DNA of 64,000 nucleotides from Streptomyces sp. NBC_01232 (GTDB taxonomy: Bacteria > Actinomycetota > Actinomycetes > Streptomycetales > Streptomycetaceae), in the NCBI RefSeq assembly GCF_035989885.1, contig NZ_CP108518.1, positions 310,001 through 374,000 of the forward strand. Reading direction: 5' to 3'. Under the pieces are notes generated by a model. That model ran no database searches. It saw nothing but the letters and a program-made list of their open reading frames with translations, and was not told where the DNA came from. Shown piece after piece: positions 8,964-16,666 of the stretch (its first letter is position 1; the number at the start of each line of letters is the position of its first letter). The position numbers were made by a program, and so were the translations under genes.

Positions 8964-9350
8964 TCAAGGCCGGAAGCGCAGGGGGTGGTCCGGCGGGACC
9001 TCCACGACCGCGATCCGTACGCCGTCCGGGTCGGCGATCCACATCTCGATCAGGCCCCAGGGCTCTCGCCGGGGAGGCCGCAGTACCTCGGCGTTGCGGC
9101 TGCGCAGCTCCTCGTACGCCGCCTCCGCGTCCGCCACCTGGAGCCACAGCCGCAGGCCCGGCGCGAGCGGGGCCTCGGCGCGCCCCGAGACCTCGAGGAA
9201 GCCGCCGCCGAGGAAGTAGACCGTGCCGCGCTCGGGGCCGGTGCCGAACTCGCGGTAGACCTCCAGGCCCAGGGTGTCTCCGTAGAAGGCGCGCGAGCGT
9301 TCGGGGTCCGTGGGGCACAGCAGGATCCTGCTGCCCAGTACATGCACCAT
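8964..9350 (-). CDS. VOC-superfamily (glyoxalase/dioxygenase-fold) protein
   Basis: The 128-aa protein has the two beta-alpha-beta-beta-beta modules of the vicinal oxygen chelate fold: ILLCPTDPERSRAFYGDTLG opens the first and LRLWLQVADAEAAYEELRSR opens the second, ending in WIADPDGVRIAVVEVP. Such small members include metal-dependent lyases and antibiotic-binding proteins; the substrate cannot be read from sequence. ATG 9350 has GAAGG 8 nt upstream. It starts only 15 nt after the stop of the FUSC transporter gene, so the two are probably one operon. Confidence 0.85.
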   Translation of the reverse strand: MVHVLGSRILLCPTDPERSRAFYGDTLGLEVYREFGTGPERGTVYFLGGGFLEVSGRAEAPLAPGLRLWLQVADAEAAYEELRSRNAEVLRPPRREPWGLIEMWIADPDGVRIAVVEVPPDHPLRFRP

Positions 9351-9364
9351 GTCCCCACCTTCGC

Positions 9365-10585
9365 TCACGCGCCGTCCCGCGGGGACGATTTCCGCGGCAT
9401 CCAGCGCCTGTGCCACCCGGCCAGTCGTCCCGTGCGCCGCGTGCGGGCGTGCTGGTCGAGTTCATCGAGGAGGCGTTGCGAGCGTTTGTCCACGCCCAGT
9501 TCGTCGAGGACCCGGTCGATCTCGGTGAGCAGCGCGCCGCGCAGCTGCCAGTGCGCGGGGTCCTCGCGGGCGGAGGCCAGCAGCAGGACCGCGAGCCGGT
9601 CGCGGTGGGCCCGGGCGACGGCGAGCTCCCCCGTCAGGCGGGCTTCCGCCTCTTCCGCGTTGGCACTGACCTGCGCGGTGATCAGCTGGGCGAAGCTCTC
9701 CACGGCGATGGCCGTGTGGCGCAGTACCTGCCGCAGTGCGGCCGCGGTCGCGGGGTCGAAGAGGGGACCGTCGGGGCGGGCCTTCGCCAGGTCGGTCAGG
9801 GTCCGGCAGGCGACGCGGAGCACGACCGCGCAGATCTCGAGCGTGTCCAGGCCGGTGCGCAGCACCAGCCGGAAGAGCAGTCCCTCCTTGACCCGCGGAT
9901 TGAGCCGGAGGCTGTCCTCGGCCTGCCGGAGGGCGGCGTCGACCTGGGCGATGTCGTTGTCGAGGCGGCGTGCCTCGTGCAGCCTGGCCGCGGCCTGTTC
10001 GACCCTGGTGGGTCCGGAGGGGTCCTCGCCCAGGTGGTCGAGGAGCCGGCTCATGCGCCCGGCGAGGTCGGTGATCGCGGCGCCGGCGGGTCCGACCCAC
10101 AGGGGTGGCGCCAGCAGCAGGTTGACCAGCAGCCCGACCACCGCGCCGATGATCGTCTCCAGCACCCGGTCCCAGGCGGTGTCCGTGACCTGGGTGACGC
10201 CGAGGACGAGCATGGCGCTGATCGCGACTTCGGGGACGAACTCGTCGACGCGCACCAGGTGGCCCACGACCAGCGAGGCCAGGATCAACAGGCCGAGGCT
10301 CCACCAGGTCAGACCCACCAGCGCGCTGAAGCCGATCGCGATCAGTACGCCGACGACGACGGAGTTCACCCGGCGGATGCTGGTGGTCAGCGTGGAGTAC
10401 AGCGTGACCTGGACGACGAGCAGGGCCGTCAGGGGGGCGGTCAACGGGAGCGGCTCGCTGCTCAGGCGGAGGGCGACGACGTAGCTGATCACGGCCGCCG
10501 CTGTGGAGCGCAGGGCCTGGACGGCGACCGGCTCGCGGCGGCGGCGTGCGACACGGGTGGCGAGACTGCTGATCGTTTCCGGCAT
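9365..10585 (-). CDS. FUSC-family membrane protein (aromatic acid exporter-like)
   Basis: The 406-aa protein begins with ~170 residues rich in membrane segments (AAAVISYVVALRL, LTALLVVQVTLY, VVVGVLIAIGFSALVG, ILASLVVGHLV, ETIIGAVVGLLVNLLL) and continues with a ~210-residue cytoplasmic helical domain. This is the layout of the FUSC/ArAE efflux family, and the D-R-V-L-E-T-I-I-G segment is characteristic. Members export hydroxylated aromatic acids in some bacteria; the cargo here is unknown. The downstream VOC gene follows within 15 nt. Confidence 0.88.
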   Translation of the reverse strand: MPETISSLATRVARRRREPVAVQALRSTAAAVISYVVALRLSSEPLPLTAPLTALLVVQVTLYSTLTTSIRRVNSVVVGVLIAIGFSALVGLTWWSLGLLILASLVVGHLVRVDEFVPEVAISAMLVLGVTQVTDTAWDRVLETIIGAVVGLLVNLLLAPPLWVGPAGAAITDLAGRMSRLLDHLGEDPSGPTRVEQAAARLHEARRLDNDIAQVDAALRQAEDSLRLNPRVKEGLLFRLVLRTGLDTLEICAVVLRVACRTLTDLAKARPDGPLFDPATAAALRQVLRHTAIAVESFAQLITAQVSANAEEAEARLTGELAVARAHRDRLAVLLLASAREDPAHWQLRGALLTEIDRVLDELGVDKRSQRLLDELDQHARTRRTGRLAGWHRRWMPRKSSPRDGA

Positions 10586-10669
10586 GCGGGGCGCCTTCCC
10601 GCTGGTGGGCCGGATGACGCATCGCGTGGCCGCTCGGGTCCGGACGCCCCAGGATGGGTCGTGTGAGGA

Positions 10670-10694
10670 GGGTGGCCGGGCCGTTCGCGGGTAG
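10670..10694 (+). promoter_or_regulatory. SigB-type promoter candidate, GGGT-N15-GGGTAG
   Basis: The -35 GGGT (10670-10673), a 15-bp spacer and the -10 GGGTAG (10689-10694) match the published Streptomyces SigB consensus GNNT-N14-16-GGGTAY except for the last base. It lies 52 nt before the ATG of the small hydrophilic protein gene. Confidence 0.4.
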
Positions 10695-10746
10695 GCGGAG
10701 GGTGTCCGGAATCCCTGTCCATGAGATCTGCGAGGGAGCGGCAGCC

Positions 10747-10932
10747 ATGAGCGGTATGGAGAACAAGCGTCAGAAGCCGGGCAAGGGCCGGGAGGAGCAG
10801 GTGCAGGAGCACCCCGGCCCGGACCCCGTGCACCCGGAGGCCAGCAAGCGGGTTTCCGGCAAGAGCCCGGAGGAACTGCGGCAGCTGCAGGAACGGAAGA
10901 TGACCCGTACGGCCGACGACGACGCGGAGTAG
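10747..10932 (+). CDS. small, highly charged 61-aa protein
   Basis: The protein has no hydrophobic core: it is rich in Lys, Glu, Asp and Pro (NKRQKPGKGREEQ, KSPEELRQLQERKMTR) and is probably mostly disordered with one short helix. It resembles small stress-associated actinobacterial proteins of unknown role. ATG 10747 has GGAGCGG about 6 nt upstream. A SigB-like promoter lies ahead of it, and it is divergent from the FUSC operon. Confidence 0.7.
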   Translation: MSGMENKRQKPGKGREEQVQEHPGPDPVHPEASKRVSGKSPEELRQLQERKMTRTADDDAE

Positions 10933-11110
10933 TCGCGCCGGGGCCCGCGGCGCCGGGGCAGATGCGGTAGCCAGCCGCAGGGGCCGAAGCGGCGGCAGAG
11001 GCTGCGGTTGAGGCAGGGAGCAGCGGCGAGGTGCCGCGGGTCTGGGGGGGCCTCGCCGATCAGGCCGGATCAGGGAGCCCGCGAGCCCGGCGTGATCGGC
11101 AGGACACCCC

Positions 11111-11476
11111 TCAGGGGCCCTCGTCGTAGGTCCCTGCCTCGATCTCCAGGGCGAGTTCCTGCAGGACTCCGATCGAGGAGATGTCCGTCCGCCCGCTGTC
11201 GTGCACCATGGCGAGGCTGGTGAAGGCCAGGCTGAAGCCGGAGACCATCGTGTGCAGGGCGGGGCCGAGCGCCTCCGCGACGAGCGCTGCCACCTGCTGC
11301 GGCGTCGCGTCGGCCGGCACCCTGATGGACGGCAGCATTTCGTTCAGCAGCAGAGTGGCCACTCCGGCCGTCGGCTCCGGGATCTCGCCGTCGTCCCCGG
11401 CCTCGGCGGCCCGGCGGATGTCCTGGGCGTCGGTGAGGATCCCGATCACTCGCTTGAGTACTTCTGCGCGTTCCAT
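11111..11476 (-). CDS. unrecognised 121-aa helical protein
   Basis: I do not recognise the family. The protein is soluble and mostly helical (MERAEVLKRVIGILTDAQDI at the start, LVAEALGPALHTMVSGF in the middle, LQELALEIEAGTYDEGP at the end). It looks intact and codon use fits its neighbours. It stands between two plus-strand genes with no operon partner. Confidence 0.7.
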   Translation of the reverse strand: MERAEVLKRVIGILTDAQDIRRAAEAGDDGEIPEPTAGVATLLLNEMLPSIRVPADATPQQVAALVAEALGPALHTMVSGFSLAFTSLAMVHDSGRTDISSIGVLQELALEIEAGTYDEGP

Positions 11477-11649
11477 CTGCGGAGCGTAGCTCCGTGCTCG
11501 TGAGCCCCGCCGGAGTTCACACCGACAGGCAGCCCGACCCGCCTCACCGCGACCCGAATCGGACGTCGTGAACGTGAACGTGTAGCCGCGGCGCCGCGGG
11601 GCAGGCGCGCCCTGACGGACACGAACCGATGAAGGGAGCTGTTTCCCGC

Positions 11650-12009
11650 ATGTCAGAGAGCGCCTGGGCCTACCGCATCACCGTTGGCCGCATCGAGGGT
11701 GTGGACCTGTCCGGCTTCAAGGTGGAGGCGGTCGACGGCTCCATCGGCAAGGTCGACAAGCACTCCGACGAGGTCGGATCCGCCTATCTGCTCGTCGACA
11801 CCGGTCCGTGGATCTTCGGCAAGGAAGTCCTCCTCCCTGCGAGTACCGTCACCGGTATCGATGTGGAGGAGGAACGGATCCACGTCGGGCTGACCAAGGA
11901 ACAGATCAAGGACGCCCCGGAGTTCGTACGGGACGAGCACCTCCAGGACACCGACTACCGGAATCTGCTGGGCGGCTATTACGGCCTCATCCCGCACGGG
12001 TGGCGGTGA
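11650..12009 (+). CDS. PRC-barrel domain protein (paralogue A)
   Basis: The 119-aa protein has a PRC-barrel beta fold (residues ~15-80: GFKVEAVDGSIGKVDKHSDE, YLLVDTGPWIFGKEVLLPAS) and a short tail containing KDAPEFVRDEHLQD. PRC-barrel proteins bind other proteins or RNA, and in Streptomyces small ones are often stress-induced. A close paralogue is at 61836-62219, and both share the leader GGAGCTGTTTC just before the start, which is why I place the start at ATG 11650 rather than the upstream ATG. A strong terminator follows. Confidence 0.85.
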   Translation: MSESAWAYRITVGRIEGVDLSGFKVEAVDGSIGKVDKHSDEVGSAYLLVDTGPWIFGKEVLLPASTVTGIDVEEERIHVGLTKEQIKDAPEFVRDEHLQDTDYRNLLGGYYGLIPHGWR

Positions 12010-12039
12010 TCCCCCGGCCGGACATCCCGTCGGTCACCG

Positions 12040-12077
12040 AAGGGCGCTGGGCCGTGACTGCGGCCCAGCGCCCTTTT
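12040..12077 (+). terminator. Rho-independent terminator after the PRC-barrel gene
   Basis: A perfect 15-bp stem (12040-12054 with 12061-12075, arms beginning AAGGGCGCTGGG) closes a TGACTG loop and ends in TTTT. It begins 31 nt after the stop codon. Confidence 0.85.
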
Positions 12078-12165
12078 GGTGACCCCACAGCGCATAATCG
12101 GTGCACATCCGCGCAGTTTTGGTGCAACCATGGTGTACCACGTGAACAACAGGAAGGCTTTCGCC

Positions 12166-12393
12166 ATGGAACAGCTGCCCCTTCACCCCGACAGCGAGCG
12201 GTACTCCGTGACCTTGTGCCCCCCGGCCGTCACCATCGTCTCCGAGCTGACGGCCGCGACCGGCGTCAGCAAGTCCGACGTGATCAACCGAGCGGTGCTC
12301 CTGCTCGGGTTCATCGAGCGCGAACGCGCCAAGGGCAACGACCTGATGATCCGCGACACGGAAGGCGCCCTGGAACGCATCCACATCATCTGA
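12166..12393 (+). CDS. ribbon-helix-helix (CopG/Arc-like) small DNA-binding protein
   Basis: The 75-aa protein has a short strand (RYSVTLC) followed by two helices (VTIVSELTAATG and SKSDVINRAVLLLGFIERER), the pattern of ribbon-helix-helix repressors, which bind palindromes as dimers. AGGAAGG stands 8 nt before ATG 12166, so the longer frames are not used. The 5' region holds the palindrome TGGTGTACCA (12131-12140) and a repeated GGTGCA-A/C, possible autoregulatory operators. No toxin gene partner is adjacent, so it is probably a stand-alone regulator. Confidence 0.7.
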   Translation: MEQLPLHPDSERYSVTLCPPAVTIVSELTAATGVSKSDVINRAVLLLGFIERERAKGNDLMIRDTEGALERIHII

Positions 12394-12427
12394 CCGCCGT
12401 CGCACGACCGCGGGCCCTGCCGCGGCA

Positions 12428-12433
12428 CATACT
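12428..12433 (+). promoter_or_regulatory. -10 box CATACT of a leaderless transcript
   Basis: CATACT is followed by exactly six bases and ATG 12440, the same spacing seen at several other genes in this window. There is no ribosome binding site. Confidence 0.4.
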
Positions 12434-12439
12434 GGGCCC

Positions 12440-13327
12440 ATGGCACGGGCGACGACGGCTGTCGAGCGGATCAGGCGGCGAGCGGGCGAGGCGGTCTTCC
12501 TGCGCGTCGCCGGGCCGGACGGGCCCAGGAACAGGGCGCGGATCCACACGACGCCCGGTCCCCGCTGGTTCGCACCGGACCGGCCGGTGCGGCAGGTGCA
12601 CGGGGACGCATCGATGTTCATCGGCGGGCTGGCCGCCCTGCTGCTCCAGTCCCTGCACCCGGTGGCGATGGCCGCCGTGGCGGCGCACTCGGGATACCGG
12701 GGCGACCCGTGGGGGCGGCTGCACCGGACCAGTACGTTCCTCGCGGTGACCACGTTCGCCACGAGCGCCGACGCCGAGGCGGCCGTGGCCCGGGTACGGG
12801 AGGTGCACGCGCGGATCCGGGGCCGGACGCCCGACGGCGTACCGTACCGGGCCGACGATCCGGAGCTGCTGACCTGGGTGCACATCGCCGAGGCGGACTG
12901 CTTCCTGCGGGCCCACCAGCGCTACGGCCGGAGCCCGTTGGACGCCGCCGGCTGCGATGCGTACCTGGCCGACACGGCGCGCGTGGCCCGCGCCCTGGGT
13001 GCGGACGGGCCGCCGGAGAGCGAACGCGATCTGGCCCTGCTCATGGCGCGGTACCGGCCCGGTCTGCGGGTGACGGCGGCTTCCCGGGACACCGCCCGGT
13101 TCCTGCTGACCGATCCCCCGCTGCCGGGAGCCGCCCGGTTGCCGTACGCCCTGCTCGCGGCGGCAGCCGTTGACCTGCTGCCGCCCTGGGCCAAGGCGGC
13201 CGTGGCCGCCGATGCTCCGGCGGCCGCCCGGATACCGCCCGTGGCCGCCCGCGCCGGCGGCCACGCGGTGACCCGGGCGATCCGCTGGGCGCTGCCCGAG
13301 CGTCCCCCACCGCCGCCGACCGGTTGA
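12440..13327 (+). CDS. MpaB-family (DUF2236) oxygenase
   Basis: The 295-aa protein carries the DUF2236 core: DASMFIGGLAALLLQSLHP with the histidine, AAHSGYRGDPWGRL, and RTSTFLAVTTF. The family includes MpaB and latex-clearing proteins, some of which bind heme b through histidine; other members are membrane-linked oxygenases cleaving prenyl chains. Here the substrate is unknown. Hydrophobic segments exist but no signal peptide is evident. The length is usual for the family and the core motifs are intact. Confidence 0.88.
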   Translation: MARATTAVERIRRRAGEAVFLRVAGPDGPRNRARIHTTPGPRWFAPDRPVRQVHGDASMFIGGLAALLLQSLHPVAMAAVAAHSGYRGDPWGRLHRTSTFLAVTTFATSADAEAAVARVREVHARIRGRTPDGVPYRADDPELLTWVHIAEADCFLRAHQRYGRSPLDAAGCDAYLADTARVARALGADGPPESERDLALLMARYRPGLRVTAASRDTARFLLTDPPLPGAARLPYALLAAAAVDLLPPWAKAAVAADAPAAARIPPVAARAGGHAVTRAIRWALPERPPPPPTG

Positions 13328-13340
13328 GGACGGCGCTCTC

Positions 13341-13649
13341 TCAGTACTCCTCGTCGGGGTAACCCCACCGGATCTCCGGCTTGGCTCCCGCCGCCACCGC
13401 ACCGACCGTCACTCCGAAGACCCCCTCGAAGTGCGGCTGCCACAGGTAGAAGCGGGAGATGCCGAGCGGGAAGTCGGATTCCCCGGAGACGAAGTACGAA
13501 CCGTCGTCGTCCACGGCCACCCCGATGGTGACCTGGTTGGCTATGTCCTCCTCGTACATCAGCTCCTGCAGGGCGCGGACGATCGCCCAGGCCTGCGGCT
13601 CGTCGGCGACGCCGGTGACGGTGAAAGCAAGATCGATGTTCACTGACAT
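13341..13649 (-). CDS. unrecognised 102-aa acidic protein
   Basis: I do not recognise it. It is a soluble alpha/beta protein with an acidic character (ALQELMYEEDIANQVTIGVA, DDDGSYFVSGESDFPLG) and an aromatic end (SRFYLWQPHFEG, IRWGYPDEEY). Size and composition resemble immunity-type or SMI1-like proteins but no motif decides it. It is convergent with the MpaB gene, the two stops being only 13 nt apart. Confidence 0.7.
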   Translation of the reverse strand: MSVNIDLAFTVTGVADEPQAWAIVRALQELMYEEDIANQVTIGVAVDDDGSYFVSGESDFPLGISRFYLWQPHFEGVFGVTVGAVAAGAKPEIRWGYPDEEY

Positions 13650-13772
13650 GCCGGAAGGATAGGCGGGGCCACTGACAGGTCCGCTCGCACCCTCAGAGCT
13701 CGGCGTCGGCCGTGAGCAACACGATCCCCCGGGTGGATCCGGGCGTGAAATCCCCCATGTCCGGGGCCGGGG

Positions 13773-14612
13773 CTACGGGCGGGTGGCGGTCACGAGGTAG
13801 TAGTCCAGGATCTGCTGCTCCCAGGCGGCCAGGAAGTTCCGCGGCCAGGTCCCGGGGGCCCAGAGGCGGGCGAGCCAGCGGTCCCAGCCCGGCCAGACCT
13901 GCGGGCCGATCGAGACGGTGCGGACGTCGGCGAAACCGGCTTCGGTGAGGGCGTCGGCGAGGCGGGACACGGGCCGGGCGATGTCCAGGCCGCTGGCGAA
14001 CGAGTCGAGCAGCCCCGCGAGCCGCCTCGCGGGCTCGGGCGCACCGCCGACGGTGAAGAAGCTGGTGACCGCCATCCGCCCGCCGGGGCGCAGGACCCGC
14101 GCCGCCTCCCTGGCGAACGCGGACAGGTCCGGGAAGTGCTGGGCCGCCTCGACGCTGTAGAGGCAGTCGAACTCGCCGTCGCCGAGCGGCAGGTCCTCCG
14201 CGGCACCGAGTACGAAGCGCAGCCGGTTCGGCTGGGCCTCGAGGAGCGTGGAGTTGGCTTTCCGGGCCCGCTGGAGCTGGTGGGGATGGATGTCCACGCC
14301 GGTGATGGCCGTGGGCCCGTACTCCTCCAGTGCGAGGGCGCACCCGAGGCCGAGTCCGCAGCCGATCTCGACCGCCCGGCCGCCCTCGGGGGCCGCGGCA
14401 TCGAGCACGTGCCGGTAGAGGTCCCGCTCGCTGCGGATCCGGTCGGCCTGGGACAGAGGTTGTTCGAGGTCGACCGCCTTCCAATAACCGAAGTTGATGA
14501 AGCCTCCGGCGAATACCGGAACGGCGCTGAGATCGGCCGGCCCGTACGTCTCCCACACCTCGGGCCGTACGACGGGAGCGCTCTGCTCCGTGGGGTCACC
14601 CGACGACAACAC
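13773..14612 (-). CDS. class I SAM-dependent methyltransferase
   Basis: The 279-aa protein has motif I VEIGCGLGLGCALA (residues ~79-92), an acidic ribose-binding loop ITGVDIHPHQLQRA, and FDCLYSVEAAQHFPDL with LRPGGRMAVTSFFT. This is the ubiE/erg6-like small-molecule class that methylates sterols, quinones or secondary metabolites. The N-terminal FINFGYWK motif is typical of sugar or sterol methyltransferases. GTG 14612 has GGAGGTGG upstream. No biosynthetic partner genes adjoin, so the substrate is open. Confidence 0.9.
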   Translation of the reverse strand: MLSSGDPTEQSAPVVRPEVWETYGPADLSAVPVFAGGFINFGYWKAVDLEQPLSQADRIRSERDLYRHVLDAAAPEGGRAVEIGCGLGLGCALALEEYGPTAITGVDIHPHQLQRARKANSTLLEAQPNRLRFVLGAAEDLPLGDGEFDCLYSVEAAQHFPDLSAFAREAARVLRPGGRMAVTSFFTVGGAPEPARRLAGLLDSFASGLDIARPVSRLADALTEAGFADVRTVSIGPQVWPGWDRWLARLWAPGTWPRNFLAAWEQQILDYYLVTATRP

Positions 14613-14763
14613 CCCACCACCTCCTCGTGACGGGGGCGTTCTGCCCCGGAGCCCTCAGTGTGGCCGGTGCACCCGGGCCGCGACAGAGGACCCGCCTGCG
14701 CACACGTTTTCAGCTCGCACGGATTGTTCGTTGTTTACCGAAATCATGGGGCATCCTGGACGT

Positions 14764-15501
14764 ATGAACGAGATGCATCCCGGGCCGGCGCCCGCGAGCG
14801 GACCGGCCCCCGCGGCCCTCCTGGCCGCCTTTGCCGCCGCCCTGGCCGACGAGACGCGGGCCGCGATCTGCATGACGCTGCTGGAGGGGCGCGCCTGGAC
14901 GGCGGGCGAGCTGGCCAGGATCACCTCGGTGGCGCCGTCCACGATCAGCGGTCATCTGACCAGGCTGCTCGATGCGGGGATCTGCGTGACCGAGCGGCAG
15001 GGCCGCCACAGTTATGTGCGGATCGCCGACGGGGCGACCGCCCGCCTGCTCGACGAACTCGCCTCCTACGCGATTCCGGACCGGGACGCGGCGCACGCCG
15101 TGCCCGTGGTCGCCGCACCGGACCCGCTGGCCCGCGCCCGTACCTGCTACGACCACTTCGCAGGGCGGCTCGGCATGGCGGTGACCGATGCGATGGAGCG
15201 GCGCGGGCTGCTGCGTACGGAGGACGTGTTCGAACTGACGGAGGCCGGCCGGGCCTGGTGCGACGAGGCCGGCATCAGCCTCGCCGGCGAGGGGCGCAGA
15301 CGACTGGCGAGTTCCTGCCTGGACTGGACCGAGCGACGCCGCCACCTGGGCGGCCTCGCCGGGGCGCGCCTGTGCGCGCGGGCGAAGGACGAGGGTTGGG
15401 TGGTGCGCCCGGTGGGAGGCGGGCGGGCACTGGAGGTGACCGGGTCCGGTGAGCGGGCCTTCGCCGACCTGCTGGGCCTCACGCCGGAGTCGTGGAGCTG
15501 A
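14764..15501 (+). CDS. ArsR-family winged-helix regulator
   Basis: The 245-aa protein has an ArsR winged helix near the N-terminus (residues ~20-100: ADETRAAICMTLLEGRAWTA, SVAPSTISGHLTRLLDAG, ERQGRHSYVRI) and a long C-terminal region with several Cys residues (YDHFAGRLG, SSCLDWTERRRHLGGLAGARLC) seen in the subgroup fused to such extensions. It is likely a repressor responding to a metal or small molecule. CATCCT plus six bases precedes ATG 14764. The next plus-strand gene is an exporter; both upstream regions contain ACCGAAAT, so the regulator may control itself and the exporter. Confidence 0.88.
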   Translation: MNEMHPGPAPASGPAPAALLAAFAAALADETRAAICMTLLEGRAWTAGELARITSVAPSTISGHLTRLLDAGICVTERQGRHSYVRIADGATARLLDELASYAIPDRDAAHAVPVVAAPDPLARARTCYDHFAGRLGMAVTDAMERRGLLRTEDVFELTEAGRAWCDEAGISLAGEGRRRLASSCLDWTERRRHLGGLAGARLCARAKDEGWVVRPVGGGRALEVTGSGERAFADLLGLTPESWS

Positions 15502-15595
15502 GCCGGAGGGGGCCACGGAAACGGGGGAAGCCGGGCGGCGAGGCCCGGGCGGGGCGCCGTGGAGCGGCCCGGGTTTCCACCCGGAGAACAGTTAA

Positions 15596-15629
15596 TTCGG
15601 TCGACACCGAAATGTTCGGGTCGTAGGGT
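15596..15629 (+). promoter_or_regulatory. promoter with overlapping palindromic operator for the EamA exporter
   Basis: The -35 TCGACA (15601-15606), a 17-bp spacer and the -10 TAGGGT (15624-15629) form a good vegetative promoter; six bases then lead to ATG 15636, so the message is leaderless. The -35 box is enclosed in an inverted repeat TTCGGT/ACCGAA (15596-15611), placed where a bound repressor would block RNA polymerase. Confidence 0.6.
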
Positions 15630-15635
15630 GGGCGT

Positions 15636-16577
15636 ATGACGTTCCGCTCGAGTCCGATCCCGCCCGGCGTCCTCACGGTCGGCGCCGTCACCTTCACGGT
15701 GTTCGCCTGGGCCTCCGCCTTCGTCTCCATCCGCAGCGCCGGGGCCGCGTACTCACCCGGCGCCCTGGCCCTCGGCCGGCTGCTGGCCGCCTCGCTGGTG
15801 CTCGTCGTCCTGCTCCTGGTACGCCGTCAGGGCCTGCCTCCCCGCGAGGCATGGCGCGGAATCGTGGTCTCCGGTGTGGTGTGGTTCTGTGGCTACACGA
15901 TCGCGCTGAACTGGGGTGAACGTCTGGTCGACGCGGGCACGGCGTCCCTCCTGGTGAACACCGGGCCCATCCTCATGGCACTGCTCGCGGCCCGCCTGCT
16001 CGGCGAGGCACTGCCCCCGCGGCTCCTCGTGGGCATGGCGGTCTCCTTCGCGGGAGCGGTGGTCGTGGGCCTGTCCATGTCCTCGGGCGAGGGCGGCTCC
16101 ACCTCGGTGCTCGGAGTCGGCCTCTGCCTGATAGCCGCCGTCGCCTACGCGACCGGTGTCATCGCCCAGAAGCCCGCGCTCTCCTACGGCACGCCCTTGC
16201 AGATCACCGCCTTCGCCTGCCTGACCGGAACGGTCGCCTGCCTGCCCTTCACGGGCCAACTGCTCGCGGAAATCCCCAAGGCACCGGTGTCCGCGACCCT
16301 GAACATGCTCTACCTGGGCGTGGTGCCGACCGCCCTGGCCTTCACCACGTGGACCTACGCACTGGCGCGCATGCCGGCCGGCAGGCTCGGCGCGACCACG
16401 TACGCCGTCCCGGCCATCGTCGTGCTGCTGAGCTGGGGCCTCCTGGGCGAGGTACCGGCCTGGCTGACCCTCCTCGGCGGGGTGCTGTGCCTGGCCGGTG
16501 TGGCGGTCTCCCGGTACGCACCGCGCTCCCCGCGCACTCCCGCCGAGGACAGCCCCCTCGGTGCGGGCCGAACCTGA
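15636..16577 (+). CDS. EamA/DMT-family inner-membrane exporter
   Basis: The 313-aa protein has ten hydrophobic segments arranged as two EamA repeats (AFVSIRSAGAAYSPGALALG opens the first, VAYATGVIAQKPALSYG the second). Members such as RhtA and RarD export amino acids or drugs. The conserved glycine-proline signature NTGPILMALLAA in the first half and GVVPTALAFTTWTYAL in the second are present. Translation starts directly at the transcript 5' end. The ArsR regulator gene upstream is the likely controller; the ketopantoate-reductase-like gene follows 89 nt later. Confidence 0.88.
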   Translation: MTFRSSPIPPGVLTVGAVTFTVFAWASAFVSIRSAGAAYSPGALALGRLLAASLVLVVLLLVRRQGLPPREAWRGIVVSGVVWFCGYTIALNWGERLVDAGTASLLVNTGPILMALLAARLLGEALPPRLLVGMAVSFAGAVVVGLSMSSGEGGSTSVLGVGLCLIAAVAYATGVIAQKPALSYGTPLQITAFACLTGTVACLPFTGQLLAEIPKAPVSATLNMLYLGVVPTALAFTTWTYALARMPAGRLGATTYAVPAIVVLLSWGLLGEVPAWLTLLGGVLCLAGVAVSRYAPRSPRTPAEDSPLGAGRT

Positions 16578-16666
16578 CCTGACCTGACCGTATCGGCCGC
16601 GTCGGGCCGCAACTCCCCGCACGTGTGCTTGCGCACCGGCTCTGCTCCCACGAAAGGCATTCCCTC

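Noticed and set aside
12166..12393. Antitoxin of a toxin-antitoxin pair
   Set aside because: The fold fits ParD/CopG antitoxins, but no small toxin gene overlaps or follows; the next gene is a 295-aa MpaB protein.
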